35,838 nt of DNA, taken from NCBI GenBank assembly GCA_900555735.1, contig USMI01000007.1:1-35838 (forward strand), given 5' to 3'. How positions within the stretch are numbered: the stretch's first letter is position 1; every line of letters begins with the position of its first letter. The notes under the pieces are model-generated. The model saw only the letters and a program-made list of their open reading frames with translations, did not search any database and had not been told where the DNA came from. Below, one piece after another: positions 15,668-23,960 of this stretch. The translations under genes were made by a program, and so were the position numbers. The DNA is from an uncultured Eubacteriales bacterium. GTDB lineage: Bacteria; Bacillota; Clostridia; Oscillospirales; Oscillospiraceae.

Positions 15668-15797
15668 CACCCGATGAGCCTTTCAGAATTCCGGCGGAAA
15701 ACTGAAAGGGGAGGGGACTCTGGAGAATCCCATTGAATTGGGTGCCGAAGGTGTAAGGCGCAAAGGCGCTGAATCTCTCAGGCAAAAGGACAGAGAA
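15668..15797 (+). ncRNA. Glycine riboswitch, single aptamer
   Basis: The leader has the conserved glycine-aptamer blocks in order: CTCTGGAGA, GCCGAAGG, GAATCTCTCAGGCAAAAGG and ACAGAG. P1 is formed by CTCTG (15718-15722) with CAGAG (15791-15795). Only one full aptamer is present. Before it lies a separate 8-bp hairpin, CCTTTCAG (15679-15686) with CTGAAAGG (15702-15709), in the place where a degenerate partner aptamer would sit. The riboswitch controls an AGCS symporter, a usual glycine-aptamer target. Confidence 0.9.
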
Positions 15798-15826
15798 GAC
15801 ATTTGTGTGTCTACCTTGTTTCTCCG

Positions 15827-15859
15827 GAGTCGCTGCGCAGCAGCGGCTCTATTTTTCTG
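15827..15859 (+). terminator. Riboswitch expression-platform terminator
   Basis: A 10-bp stem (15827-15836 with 15840-15849, one G-U pair) and a 3-base loop, followed by TATTTTTCT. It lies between the aptamer and the ribosome binding site, so it probably carries the glycine-dependent decision. Confidence 0.75.
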
Positions 15860-15879
15860 TTGAAAAGGAGAGAATCAAC

Positions 15880-17298
15880 ATGCAAGCCATCGAATCCGTA
15901 CTGTTTCCCATCGTGAGTAAGATCAACGAGTACCTGAGTAACTACATTCTGGTGTTTCTGCTGATCGGCGTGGGTCTGTGGTACTCCATCAAGACCCGTT
16001 TCGTGCAGGTGCGCTGCTTCGGTGAGGGTATGCGCAAGGTGTTCGGCAACCTGAAGCTGAAGGGCGGCAAGCAGGACTCCGGTATGAGCTCCTTTCAGGC
16101 GCTGGCCACCGCCATCGCCGCGCAGGTAGGCACCGGCAACATCGTGGGCGCTTCCGGCGCGATCCTGACCGGCGGCCCCGGCGCTATCTTCTGGATGTGG
16201 GTCATCGCCTTCTTCGGCATGGCCACCATCTACGCCGAAGCCACGCTGGCCCAAAAGACCCGTATCGTTGACCCTGACGGCACGGTTCGCGGCGGCCCCG
16301 TGTACTATATCACCACCGCGTTCAAGGGCGGCTTCGGTAAGTTCTTGGCAGGCTTCTTCGCCGTGGCCATCGTGCTGGCGCTGGGCTTCATGGGCTGCAT
16401 GGTGCAGTCCAACTCCATCGGCTCCACCATGAATACCGCTTTCGGCATCCCCACTTGGGTGTCCGGTGTGATTCTGGTGGCCATCTGCGCTGTCATTTTC
16501 TTGGGCGGCGTGCAGCGTCTGGCCTCCGTTACCGAGAAGATCGTCCCCATCATGGCCTGCATCTTCCTGCTGGGCGGTCTGGCCGTTCTGGTGGCCCGCA
16601 TCACCTACATTCCCGCTACCTTCGCCATGATCTTCAAGTATGCCTTCCAGCCTCAGGCCATCATCGGTGGCGGCTTCGGCTATGCCATCAAGACTGCCAT
16701 CAGTCAGGGCGCCAAGCGCGGCCTGTTCTCCAATGAGGCCGGTATGGGCTCCACCCCCCACGCACACGCGCAGGCCAATGTGGCGCACCCCCACGATCAG
16801 GGCGTTGTGGCCATGATCGGTGTGTTTATTGATACCTTCGTGGTGCTGACCCTCAATGCGCTGGTCATCATCTCCACCCTGTATACCGCCGACGGCCCTC
16901 TGGCCGACTGCGGCGCGGCCGCTGCCAGCACCACGCTGACCAAGGCCAATCTGGCCCAGACCGCCTTCGGCACCGTGTTCGGCGAGAAGTTCGGCGCCAT
17001 GTTCGTGGCGGTGTGCCTGTTCTTCTTCGCGTTCTCCACCGTGCTGAGCTGGAACCTGTTCGGCAAGATCAACGCCAACTATCTGTTCGGCAAGAAGAAT
17101 CCCCGCCGCTGCACCGTGGTGTACAGCATCATCGCGCTGGTGTTCGTGTTCATCGGCACGCTGGCCAGCAACGATCTGGTGTGGGAGCTGACGGATATGT
17201 TCAACAACCTGATGGTCATTCCCAACGCCATCGCCCTGTTCGCCCTGACCGGCATGGTGGTCGCCATGTGTAAGGAGGGCAAGCTGGCCAAGAAGTAA
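15880..17298 (+). CDS. Sodium:alanine/glycine symporter (AGCS family)
   Basis: A 472-residue polytopic protein with the AGCS hallmarks: SSFQALATAIAAQVGTGNIVG, GGPGAIFWMW, AEATLAQKTR, GGPVYYI and KRGLFSNEAGMGS. The family brings in glycine or alanine with Na+. The ATG at 15880 follows AAAAGGAG, with the riboswitch and terminator immediately upstream, so expression should follow glycine level. The N-terminal hydrophobic segments start within 15 residues of this methionine, which supports the choice. It is a single-gene unit ended by a terminator. Confidence 0.93.
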   Translation: MQAIESVLFPIVSKINEYLSNYILVFLLIGVGLWYSIKTRFVQVRCFGEGMRKVFGNLKLKGGKQDSGMSSFQALATAIAAQVGTGNIVGASGAILTGGPGAIFWMWVIAFFGMATIYAEATLAQKTRIVDPDGTVRGGPVYYITTAFKGGFGKFLAGFFAVAIVLALGFMGCMVQSNSIGSTMNTAFGIPTWVSGVILVAICAVIFLGGVQRLASVTEKIVPIMACIFLLGGLAVLVARITYIPATFAMIFKYAFQPQAIIGGGFGYAIKTAISQGAKRGLFSNEAGMGSTPHAHAQANVAHPHDQGVVAMIGVFIDTFVVLTLNALVIISTLYTADGPLADCGAAAASTTLTKANLAQTAFGTVFGEKFGAMFVAVCLFFFAFSTVLSWNLFGKINANYLFGKKNPRRCTVVYSIIALVFVFIGTLASNDLVWELTDMFNNLMVIPNAIALFALTGMVVAMCKEGKLAKK

Positions 17299-17335
17299 GC
17301 AAATCCTTTGCTTTCTGACATATTCTCCCCAACGG

Positions 17336-17367
17336 AAACGCCCGATCCGAACCGGATCGGGCGTTTT
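17336..17367 (+). terminator. Intrinsic terminator after the AGCS gene
   Basis: A 13-bp stem (17336-17348 with 17354-17366) with the loop GAACC, followed by a short T-run. Confidence 0.82.
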
Positions 17368-17369
17368 CG

Positions 17370-17398
17370 TTGACAAGTGTTTGTTGTTGCTATATAAA
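17370..17398 (+). promoter_or_regulatory. Promoter of the MBL-fold gene
   Basis: TTGACA (17370-17375), 17 bases, TATAAA (17393-17398), starting directly behind the preceding terminator. Confidence 0.78.
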
Positions 17399-17433
17399 TA
17401 TAGGTAAGAGATCCTACGAAAAGAGGTGCAGTT

Positions 17434-18312
17434 ATGTACGAATTGAATCATATCACCGGCAATAGCTACTATATCCAAAGCCCCTCCAAGATGGGCCTTG
17501 TGAAGCTGAACGATACGGATGTCTGTCTCATCGACAGCGGCAACGACAAGGACGCGGGCCGCAAGGTGCGGCAGCTGCTGGATGCCAACGGCTGGCATCT
17601 GACCGCCATTTACAACACCCACTCCAACGCCGACCACATCGGCGGCAACCGCTATTTGCAGGCCCAGACCAGGTGCAAGGTCTATGCGCAGGGCATTGAG
17701 TGTGATATCACCCGTCATCCGGTGCTGGAGCCGGCATTTCTGTACGGCGGCTTCCCGCCCAAGGATCTGCGCCACAAGTTCCTGATGGCGCAGGAGAGCG
17801 ACGCACAGGAGCTGACGGGAGCCGTGCTGCCGGAGGGCTTTGAGCTGCTGCAATTGCCGGGCCATTTCTTCCACATGGTGGGCTTCCGCAGCCCGGATGA
17901 TGTGGTGTATCTGGCGGACTGCCTGTCCAGCCGCGAGACGCTGGACAAGTACCAGATCGGCTTTATCTACGATGTGGCCGCCTATCTGGACACGCTGGAG
18001 AAGGTCAAGACCATGCAGGCTGCCGCCTTTGTCCCCGCCCACGCCGAGGTCACGGAGGACATCGCGCCGCTGGCCAAGTACAACATCGACAAGGTGCATG
18101 AGATCGCCGACCACATGGTGGCGCTGTGCGCCGAGCCTGTCATCTTCGAGGAGCTGCTGAAGAAGCTGTTTGATGACTACGGCCTGACCCTGACCTTTGA
18201 GCAGTACGTGCTGGTGGGCAGCACCGTGAAGTCGTATCTGGCGTGGCTGAAGGACACCGGACGGCTGGCGGTGCTCTTTGAGGACAACCGCCTGCTGTGG
18301 AGGCGCGTATGA
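17434..18312 (+). CDS. MBL-fold metallo-hydrolase
   Basis: A 292-residue metallo-beta-lactamase-fold protein. Metal motifs are NTHSNADHIGG (H63, D67, H68; the usual second His of HxHxDH is Asn65), LPGHFFHMVGF with another metal His, YLADCLSS with the bridging Asp, and VPAHAE. The C-terminal ~90 residues (from about 200) form a helical tail often found in hydrolases of this type. AAGAGGTG precedes the ATG. Substrate unknown; glyoxalase-II-like thioester hydrolases and lactonases are possible. The Asn at 65 may alter metal occupancy. Confidence 0.83.
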   Translation: MYELNHITGNSYYIQSPSKMGLVKLNDTDVCLIDSGNDKDAGRKVRQLLDANGWHLTAIYNTHSNADHIGGNRYLQAQTRCKVYAQGIECDITRHPVLEPAFLYGGFPPKDLRHKFLMAQESDAQELTGAVLPEGFELLQLPGHFFHMVGFRSPDDVVYLADCLSSRETLDKYQIGFIYDVAAYLDTLEKVKTMQAAAFVPAHAEVTEDIAPLAKYNIDKVHEIADHMVALCAEPVIFEELLKKLFDDYGLTLTFEQYVLVGSTVKSYLAWLKDTGRLAVLFEDNRLLWRRV

Positions 18313-18339
18313 AGATATCTATCGCCGGATGATCAGCGG

Positions 18340-19113
18340 TCACGACAGCTTTTGCTGCTTCATCCACACATCCATCACCAGACTGTGGGGCAGCAGCTTC
18401 GTCAGCGCCGCCTGACCGCGGGCCACAAAGCCGTAGGTACACACATCCCGGCCCCGCTTGGCGTCCCGCCATGTGCGGCGCACGATGTCGTCGGGATCGT
18501 ACATGGCGGCGTACTTCTTCACCACGTCCTCGCCGCCGGAAGAGGTGGCCCGGTCAAAGAAGGCGGTCTTTGTCCAGAAGGGGCAGACTGCCATGACGCC
18601 CACGCCCTGACGGCGCAGCTCCCGGTTCAGCGCCCGGCTGAAGCTGAGGACGAAGGCCTTGGTGGCGCCGTAGACGGCAACATAGGGAATAGGCTGAAAG
18701 GCCGCCACTGACGCAATGTTGATGATCTGGCTGCCCCGGGGCATATAGGGGGCTGTGATCTGGCACATGGCCACCACCGCCTGACAGTTCAGGTCGGTCA
18801 TGTTGAGGTTGACCTCCAGTGGCGTATCCAGCACCGCGCCGAACTTGCCGTAGCCGCTGCAATTCATCAGCAGGCCCACCTGCACCGGCTCCTCCGCCAG
18901 CGCGGAGCGATAGGTGTCGAAGCTGGCACGGTCGGTCAGATCCATGGCCAGCACCCGGACAGGGAAGGGCACCGTGGCGCGCAGCGCCTCCAGCTTGTCC
19001 TGCTGGCGGGCGATGACCCATACCTCATCAAAGGCGCCGTACTGATCCACAGTCTCGGCAAAGCGCTTTCCCATACCGCTGGAAGCGCCGGTGATCACGG
19101 CAATTTTCTTCAT
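18340..19113 (-). CDS. Short-chain dehydrogenase/reductase
   Basis: A 257-residue classical SDR: TGASSGMG for cofactor binding at residues 8-15, an NCSGYG segment, NIASVAA with the catalytic Ser, and YGATK with the Tyr/Lys pair. The first methionine after AAGGAGG with good spacing is at 19113 (MKKIAV). Two upstream in-frame starts lack proper spacing. It converges with the MBL gene across 27 bases with no obvious terminator. The substrate is unknown; the region after the Tyr/Lys pair resembles fatty acyl or sugar-handling SDRs of the YdfG/DltE type only in general. Confidence 0.88.
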   Translation of the reverse strand: MKKIAVITGASSGMGKRFAETVDQYGAFDEVWVIARQQDKLEALRATVPFPVRVLAMDLTDRASFDTYRSALAEEPVQVGLLMNCSGYGKFGAVLDTPLEVNLNMTDLNCQAVVAMCQITAPYMPRGSQIINIASVAAFQPIPYVAVYGATKAFVLSFSRALNRELRRQGVGVMAVCPFWTKTAFFDRATSSGGEDVVKKYAAMYDPDDIVRRTWRDAKRGRDVCTYGFVARGQAALTKLLPHSLVMDVWMKQQKLS

Positions 19114-19141
19114 AGGGGACATCCTCCTTTTCTTTGCCTCC

Positions 19142-19170
19142 ATTATGCCATAAGGGGGCGCGGTTTGCAA
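19142..19170 (-). promoter_or_regulatory. Probable promoter of the SDR gene
   Basis: TTGCAA (19170-19165), 17 bases, CATAAT (19147-19142) on the minus strand, 29 bases before the start. Confidence 0.55.
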
Positions 19171-19181
19171 GGGAGAAGCCC

Positions 19182-19210
19182 TTGACAGGCGGCGCGGCAT
19201 TGCCTATAAT
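19182..19210 (+). promoter_or_regulatory. Consensus promoter of the GNAT gene
   Basis: TTGACA (19182-19187), 17 bases, TATAAT (19205-19210): a full match to the sigma-A consensus. Confidence 0.85.
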
Positions 19211-19239
19211 ACGAAAAAAGCAGTCAGGAGGACTTTCCC

Positions 19240-19761
19240 ATGATCCGAAAAGGCACCCAGCAGGACATCCCGCATATCGCAGCCATCTATGAGCATATCC
19301 ACGACAACGAGGAGAGCGGCAAGTCCACCGTAGGCTGGATCCGGGGCGTATACCCCACGGCGGACACGGCCCGCGCGGCGCTGGAGGCCGATGACCTGTT
19401 CGTGATGGAGGAGAACGGCGCGGTGGTGGCGGTGGCCCGCATCAACAAGATTCAGGTGCCGGTGTACGCCGATGTGCCGTGGTGCTATCCGGACGTGCCG
19501 GACGAGCAGGTGATGGTGCTGCACACGCTGGTGGTGGAGCCCGCCTGCTCCGGAAAGGGGTACGGCACGGCGTTTGTGAAGTTCTATGAGGACTACGCCC
19601 GGGAAAACGGCTGCCCCTACCTGCGGATGGACACCAACGCCCGCAACAAGACGGCCCGGAAAATGTACGCCGGTCTCGGCTACTGGGAGGCGGGCATCAT
19701 GCCCTGCGTGTTCAATGGTATCCCCGGCGTCCAGCTGGTCTGTCTGGAGAAAAAGCTATAA
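19240..19761 (+). CDS. GNAT-family N-acetyltransferase
   Basis: A 173-residue GCN5-type acetyltransferase. The acetyl-CoA-binding motif A is LHTLVVEPACSGKGYGTAFVKF, followed by RMDTNARNKTARKMYAGLGY (motif B), the usual end of the fold. The start has CAGGAGG upstream. It is a single-gene unit with a perfect consensus promoter and a terminator. The acceptor substrate is not predictable. Confidence 0.88.
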   Translation: MIRKGTQQDIPHIAAIYEHIHDNEESGKSTVGWIRGVYPTADTARAALEADDLFVMEENGAVVAVARINKIQVPVYADVPWCYPDVPDEQVMVLHTLVVEPACSGKGYGTAFVKFYEDYARENGCPYLRMDTNARNKTARKMYAGLGYWEAGIMPCVFNGIPGVQLVCLEKKL

Positions 19762-19772
19762 AAAACCACCCC

Positions 19773-19804
19773 ACCGGGGCCGTGAAAGCGGCTCCGGTCT
19801 TTTC
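19773..19804 (+). terminator. Intrinsic terminator after the GNAT gene
   Basis: A 10-bp stem (19773-19782 with 19789-19798) containing one G-U pair, loop TGAAAG, then CTTTTCTT. Confidence 0.7.
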
Positions 19805-19834
19805 TTGCAAAAAATGTCAGTTTCTGTCATATCC

Positions 19835-19868
19835 TTAACGTTCCGTTAACGGCATACGGGCGTATAAT
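19835..19868 (+). promoter_or_regulatory. Promoter region of the MoxR-VWA pair with a palindrome
   Basis: A TATAAT box (19863-19868) lies 46 bases before the chosen start. In place of a good -35 box there is an exact inverted repeat, TTAACG-TTC-CGTTAA (19835-19849), suggesting a regulator site at an activator-dependent or repressed promoter. Confidence 0.5.
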
Positions 19869-19914
19869 ATGCCATCAAAAAAGAATATGCCAAATGCAGA
19901 AGGGCGGTAAGACT

Positions 19915-20835
19915 ATGGATATTTGGAAAGAGCTTCAGGACGAGGGTATCGACAAGGCGCTGCTGGATGAGATACGTCATTTCCGCAGCCAGTATCCCGC
20001 TGCGCCGGAGGCAGAGGCGCGCATTCCCGTGCCGCGCTTTCTGTACTACGGCAAGGAGATCTGGGAGAGCGCGGCGGCAGCGCTGCTGTGCGGCGAGCAT
20101 CTGCTGCTGGCAGGCCCCAAGGCCACCGGCAAGAACGTACTGGCGGAGAATCTGGCCGCCGTGTTTGGCCGTCCCAACTGGGATGTGTCCATGTATGTGA
20201 ATGTGGACGCCGCGTCCCTCATTGGCGCGGATACCCTGAAGGACGGCAAGGTGGTATTCCGTGAGGGGCCCATCTGCCAGTGCGCCCGCATGGGCGGCTT
20301 CGGCGTGCTGGACGAGGTGAACATGGCGAAAAACGAGGCGCTGGCGGTGCTGCACGCCACGCTGGATTTCCGCCGCGTCATTGATGTTCCCGGCTATGAG
20401 CGTATCGAGCTGGATCCCGCCACCCGCTTCATCGGCACCATGAACTATGGCTATGCCGGTACCCGTGAGCTGAACGAGGCGCTGGTGTCCCGTTTTGTGG
20501 TGCTGGACATGCCGGTCATTTCCGAGGAAAACCTGCAGAAGCTGCTGCGCCGCGGCTTTCCCGGCCTGAGTGACAAGTGGATCCAGCAGTTCTCCGCCCT
20601 GTTCCGCGACCTGCGGCAGAAGTGCGACAACGGCGAGATCTCCACCAAGGCGCTGGATCTGCGTGGCCTTCTCTCGTCGCTGCACCTGATCGAAAAGGGC
20701 ATCACCTCCGGCGAGGCGCTGAAGCTGGGCATCATCAACAAGGCCTTCGATCCCTTCGAGCGGCAGCTGGTGGCGGACGCGGTGTGGAGCCGTATCCCCA
20801 AGGACGCCGACCGGTCGAAGCTGTTTGGCAATTGA
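19915..20835 (+). CDS. MoxR-like AAA+ ATPase
   Basis: A 306-residue AAA+ protein of the MoxR/CbbQ type. The P-loop is GPKATGKN (67-74), with Asn where Thr or Ser normally ligates Mg2+. Walker B is GVLDEVN (E134), sensor 1 is FIGTMN (N177), and an arginine finger lies in ALVSRFVV. The region between Walker A and B (SLIGADTLKDGKVVFREGPI) is the typical MoxR insert. The ATG at 19915 is preferred over one at 19894 because a purine-rich ribosome site lies before it. The next gene, a VWA protein, starts 1 base after the stop, so the two work together, as in MoxR/CbbQ-CbbO chaperone pairs that load metals or remodel enzymes. Confidence 0.87.
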   Translation: MDIWKELQDEGIDKALLDEIRHFRSQYPAAPEAEARIPVPRFLYYGKEIWESAAAALLCGEHLLLAGPKATGKNVLAENLAAVFGRPNWDVSMYVNVDAASLIGADTLKDGKVVFREGPICQCARMGGFGVLDEVNMAKNEALAVLHATLDFRRVIDVPGYERIELDPATRFIGTMNYGYAGTRELNEALVSRFVVLDMPVISEENLQKLLRRGFPGLSDKWIQQFSALFRDLRQKCDNGEISTKALDLRGLLSSLHLIEKGITSGEALKLGIINKAFDPFERQLVADAVWSRIPKDADRSKLFGN

Positions 20836-20836
20836 T

Positions 20837-22546
20837 ATGGACAGAGAAGATATCCAGAGCCGCCGCGCGGCCAATCAGGTGTGGAACGGCGCGGAAAACT
20901 ACGACGTGCGCCCGGAGTTTCAGGCTTACGATGCCGACGGCGAGGCCCAGCTCTACATGAACACCATCATTGGTCTTGTGTACCGGTGCTATCAATTCGA
21001 CAAATTCAAGCCTCTGTTCCACGCATTTCAGCATCAGCCCAAGGGCGAGCTGTACAGCGACCTGTTCTGGCTGGGGCTGGAGGGCGTGGCCTACGAAAAA
21101 GCACTGAAGGAGCGTCCCGTGCTGGAGGAGCTGCGGCAGGAGTATGCCCGCCGGATGCTGGCCCAGTCCCACGCCGCCGATCCCCGCAGCGCGGAGGGCC
21201 TGCGGACGGCGTGGTTCCGCCGCGTGCTGCATGAGCCGCAGGAGGACCCGTGGCAGAAGGAAGTGCTGGATGCCCTGACCTTTGATCCCGCGTGGGACGA
21301 GCAGCAGATCATGGACAAAATGGAAGCGCTGCTGTTCCGCTATTTCCAGCGCGCCCGACGCAGCGTCACCGACCGGCAGTGGAGCATGTGGGTGGGGCGC
21401 TCTATCGGCGGCCGGGGCAGAAAGACCAGCCGCTTCGTGCGGCCCAACGCCCTGCGCCGTCTGGAGCAGTCCGGCGGCGGCCCCAACGAGGAGGAGACCG
21501 GGAAAAAGCGGTCCCACCCCCTGTCCTTTTTGCAAGGAAAGACCCCGGAGCCCATCCTGCGGCGCTATGTGGAGGACTGCTTCGGCGTCTCCATGCTGAC
21601 ACCGTCGGAGCTGGCACAGGTGGAGCGTGAGCTGTGTACCGGCGTGCACAAGAACTGCCATCTGCACTTTACCAAGGGCGTGCCCGTCAAGCATGAGCTG
21701 AGCCGGGAGACCGCGTGGGATGTAGGCACCTTCCACCAGCAGCGGGAGAAAAACCGCGCCTACTATCAGGCCCATCTGGTGGAGAACAAGCTTATCATTG
21801 CCCAGCTGACCCAGAAGCTGCAGAATACCATCCTGCTGCAAAGCGATGTATCCTCCACGCTGGCCCGCGCGGGACAGCTGTACGCCCCCGTGGTGTGGCG
21901 CAGCGCCGTGCTGGACGAGGAAAAGGTGTTCGTCCAGCGGCAGCAGAGCGAGATGGGCGACCTGACGGTGGACATCCTGCTGGATGGCTCCGCCTCACAG
22001 AACCAGCAGCAGGAGAAGCTGTCCACGCAGGCGTACCTCATCGCGGAAAGTCTGGAGCGCTGCCGCATTCCCGTGCGGGTGACGGCATTCTGCTCTGTCA
22101 GCGGCTGCACGGTGCTGCGCATCCTGCGGGACTATGACCAGACAGGGAAGAACGACGCCATCTTCGACTATGTGGCCGCCGGATGGAACCGGGACGGTCT
22201 GGCCCTGCGGGCCATGGGATGGCTGATGCGGCGGGGCAGGGCCGATCACCGGCTGCTGATCATCCTGTCCGATGCCAGCCCCAACGACGACCAGCGCATC
22301 CCCATCGGGGCGCTGCCGCTGGGCGGCTATGTATACAGCGGCAAGCGGGGCATCGAGGATACCGCCGCCGAGGCGGGCATCCTGCGGCATCAGGGCATCA
22401 CGCCGGTGTGCGTCTTTACCGGCAGCGATCTGGAGCTGGAGGGCGGCCGCAAGATCTACGGCAAGGCCCTGACCCGCATCCCGACCATCGGCTGGTTTGC
22501 CGACGCGGTCAGCAAGCTGATACAGGGACAGATACGACAGTTATAG
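20837..22546 (+). CDS. VWA-domain partner protein of the MoxR-like ATPase
   Basis: A 569-residue protein. Residues 1-370 are a helical, charged region without a known motif that I recognise (FWLGLEGVAYEKAL, WVGRSIGGRGRKTSRFVRP). The C-terminal ~190 residues form a von Willebrand factor A domain with the MIDAS: DGSAS (D383, S385, S387) and LSDASPND (D479). The architecture resembles CbbO/NorD-type adaptor proteins. The ATG at 20837 lies 1 base after the ATPase stop and lacks a ribosome site, so translation probably depends on coupling. Target enzyme unknown: none of the neighbours is a metal-cofactor enzyme. Confidence 0.85.
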   Translation: MDREDIQSRRAANQVWNGAENYDVRPEFQAYDADGEAQLYMNTIIGLVYRCYQFDKFKPLFHAFQHQPKGELYSDLFWLGLEGVAYEKALKERPVLEELRQEYARRMLAQSHAADPRSAEGLRTAWFRRVLHEPQEDPWQKEVLDALTFDPAWDEQQIMDKMEALLFRYFQRARRSVTDRQWSMWVGRSIGGRGRKTSRFVRPNALRRLEQSGGGPNEEETGKKRSHPLSFLQGKTPEPILRRYVEDCFGVSMLTPSELAQVERELCTGVHKNCHLHFTKGVPVKHELSRETAWDVGTFHQQREKNRAYYQAHLVENKLIIAQLTQKLQNTILLQSDVSSTLARAGQLYAPVVWRSAVLDEEKVFVQRQQSEMGDLTVDILLDGSASQNQQQEKLSTQAYLIAESLERCRIPVRVTAFCSVSGCTVLRILRDYDQTGKNDAIFDYVAAGWNRDGLALRAMGWLMRRGRADHRLLIILSDASPNDDQRIPIGALPLGGYVYSGKRGIEDTAAEAGILRHQGITPVCVFTGSDLELEGGRKIYGKALTRIPTIGWFADAVSKLIQGQIRQL

Positions 22547-22550
22547 GAAA

Positions 22551-22584
22551 CAAGAGGGGAAAACGCTTGCGTTTTCCCCTCTTG
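22551..22584. terminator. Very stable hairpin after the VWA gene
   Basis: A 16-bp perfect inverted repeat (22551-22566 with 22569-22584) 4 bases after the stop, without a T-run behind it. It overlaps the next promoter and may act as mRNA 3' protection as well as a terminator. Confidence 0.6.
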
Positions 22585-22595
22585 CCCGCTATAAT
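22567..22595 (+). promoter_or_regulatory. Promoter of the amidohydrolase gene
   Basis: TTGCGT (22567-22572), 17 bases, TATAAT (22590-22595). The -35 box is in the loop and right arm of the preceding hairpin. Confidence 0.62.
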
Positions 22596-22627
22596 CTTGA
22601 CTTAAATATTAGATGGGAGGCGTTGCC

Positions 22628-23923
22628 ATGTATAAGAACGAAAAACGGTATGCCCTGACCAACTGCGTACTGCTGGACGGCACGGAGCATATGATGCCTC
22701 AGACGGGCAAGACCGTCTACATCAGCGGCAGCAGGATCGTGGATATCGGAGATGAGAGCCAGATCGCTGCGGGCTATGAGCGGGTGGATCTGAACGGCAA
22801 GTATCTGCTGCCGGGCCTCATCAACCTGCATGTACACCTTCCGGCCTCCGGAAAGCCCCGGAAAAAGCCCTCCGATCCCAAGAAGCTGGTGAAGCTCATC
22901 ACCACAAACCGCGTCACCCGCAGCGTAGGCGTGAAGCTGTGCGAGGGCTACGCCAGAACAGAGCTGCTCAGCGGCGTCACCACCATCCGCACGGTAGGCG
23001 GCGTGGCGGATTTCGATACCATCATCCGGGATCAGGCGGCGGAGGGGAAGATCCTATCGCCCCGTGTGGTGGCCTCCAACATGGCGGTATCCGTCCCTGG
23101 CGGCCATATGGCCGGTTCGCTGGCCTATGAGGCCAGAACGCCGGAGGAGGCCGCCGCTTATGTGACCACCATCGCGGCGGAGAAGCCCGACCTCATCAAG
23201 CTGATGATCACCGGCGGCGTCATGGATGCCGAGGTGGTGGGCGAGCCGGGTGTGCTGCGGATGCGGCCGGAGCTGGTAAAGGCCGCCTGTGACCGCGCCC
23301 ACGCGCTGGGCATGAAGGTGGCTGCCCATGTGGAAAGCCCGGAGGGCGTCCGTGTGGCGCTGGAAAACGGCGTGGATTCCATCGAGCACGGCGCAAAGCC
23401 AGATGAGGAGATCATGCGGCTTTTCAGGGAGCGGGGCGCGTTTCAGGTGTCCACCATCTCTCCCGCAGTGCCTTACGCCCTTTTCGACCGCGGCGTCTCC
23501 CATGCCACCTATGAGCAGCAGGAGAACGGCAAGGTGGTGTTCGACGGCATTATCGCCTTGGCAAAGGCGTGCCTTGCCGCCGGTATTCCCGTGGGACTGG
23601 GCACCGACACCGGCTGCCCCTTCATCACCCATTATGATATGTGGCGCGAGCTGTGCTACTTCGTGAAGTTCTGCGATGTGACGCCTGACTTTGCCCTATA
23701 CAGCGCCACGCTGCTGAACGCCAGATTGGCGGGCATCGACCACTTGACCGGCTCCGTCGAGAAGGGAAAGGCCGCCGACCTGATCGTCTGCGAGAAGAAC
23801 CCGCTGGAGGATCTGACGGCCCTGCGGAAGCTGGACATGGTCACCAAGGACGGCTGGCGCATCGACCGTCCGGCGGTGAAGAAGATGCCGCAGGTGGAGC
23901 GTGAATTAGACAAATTCCTGTAA
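22628..23923 (+). CDS. Metal-dependent amidohydrolase (imidazolonepropionase/prolidase-like)
   Basis: A 431-residue amidohydrolase-superfamily enzyme. Metal ligands are in INLHVH (H68, H70), a probable carboxylated lysine in LIKLMITGG (K191), AAHVES (H234), SIEHGAK (H254) and LGTDTGC (D327). This matches the two-metal group that includes Xaa-Pro dipeptidase-like and aryldialkylphosphatase-like amidohydrolases acting on dipeptides or N-acyl amino acids. The ATG at 22628 follows GGGAGG with 7-base spacing, better than the ATG at 22613. It stands alone; the exact substrate is open. Confidence 0.85.
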   Translation: MYKNEKRYALTNCVLLDGTEHMMPQTGKTVYISGSRIVDIGDESQIAAGYERVDLNGKYLLPGLINLHVHLPASGKPRKKPSDPKKLVKLITTNRVTRSVGVKLCEGYARTELLSGVTTIRTVGGVADFDTIIRDQAAEGKILSPRVVASNMAVSVPGGHMAGSLAYEARTPEEAAAYVTTIAAEKPDLIKLMITGGVMDAEVVGEPGVLRMRPELVKAACDRAHALGMKVAAHVESPEGVRVALENGVDSIEHGAKPDEEIMRLFRERGAFQVSTISPAVPYALFDRGVSHATYEQQENGKVVFDGIIALAKACLAAGIPVGLGTDTGCPFITHYDMWRELCYFVKFCDVTPDFALYSATLLNARLAGIDHLTGSVEKGKAADLIVCEKNPLEDLTALRKLDMVTKDGWRIDRPAVKKMPQVERELDKFL

Positions 23924-23960
23924 GGCAAGCGCATTATTTACGGTATTCTGCGGTTTTCTA

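Noticed and set aside
15796..15880. Second glycine aptamer after the first
   Set aside because: The stretch contains the terminator hairpin and ribosome site and no GCCGAAGG or CTCTCAGG-type blocks.
15811..18114. A 767-codon minus-strand reading frame running opposite the AGCS and MBL genes
   Set aside because: It spans two clearly real plus-strand genes, a terminator and a promoter, and its translation is His/Gly/Gln-rich with no family resemblance: an antisense shadow of GC-rich codons.
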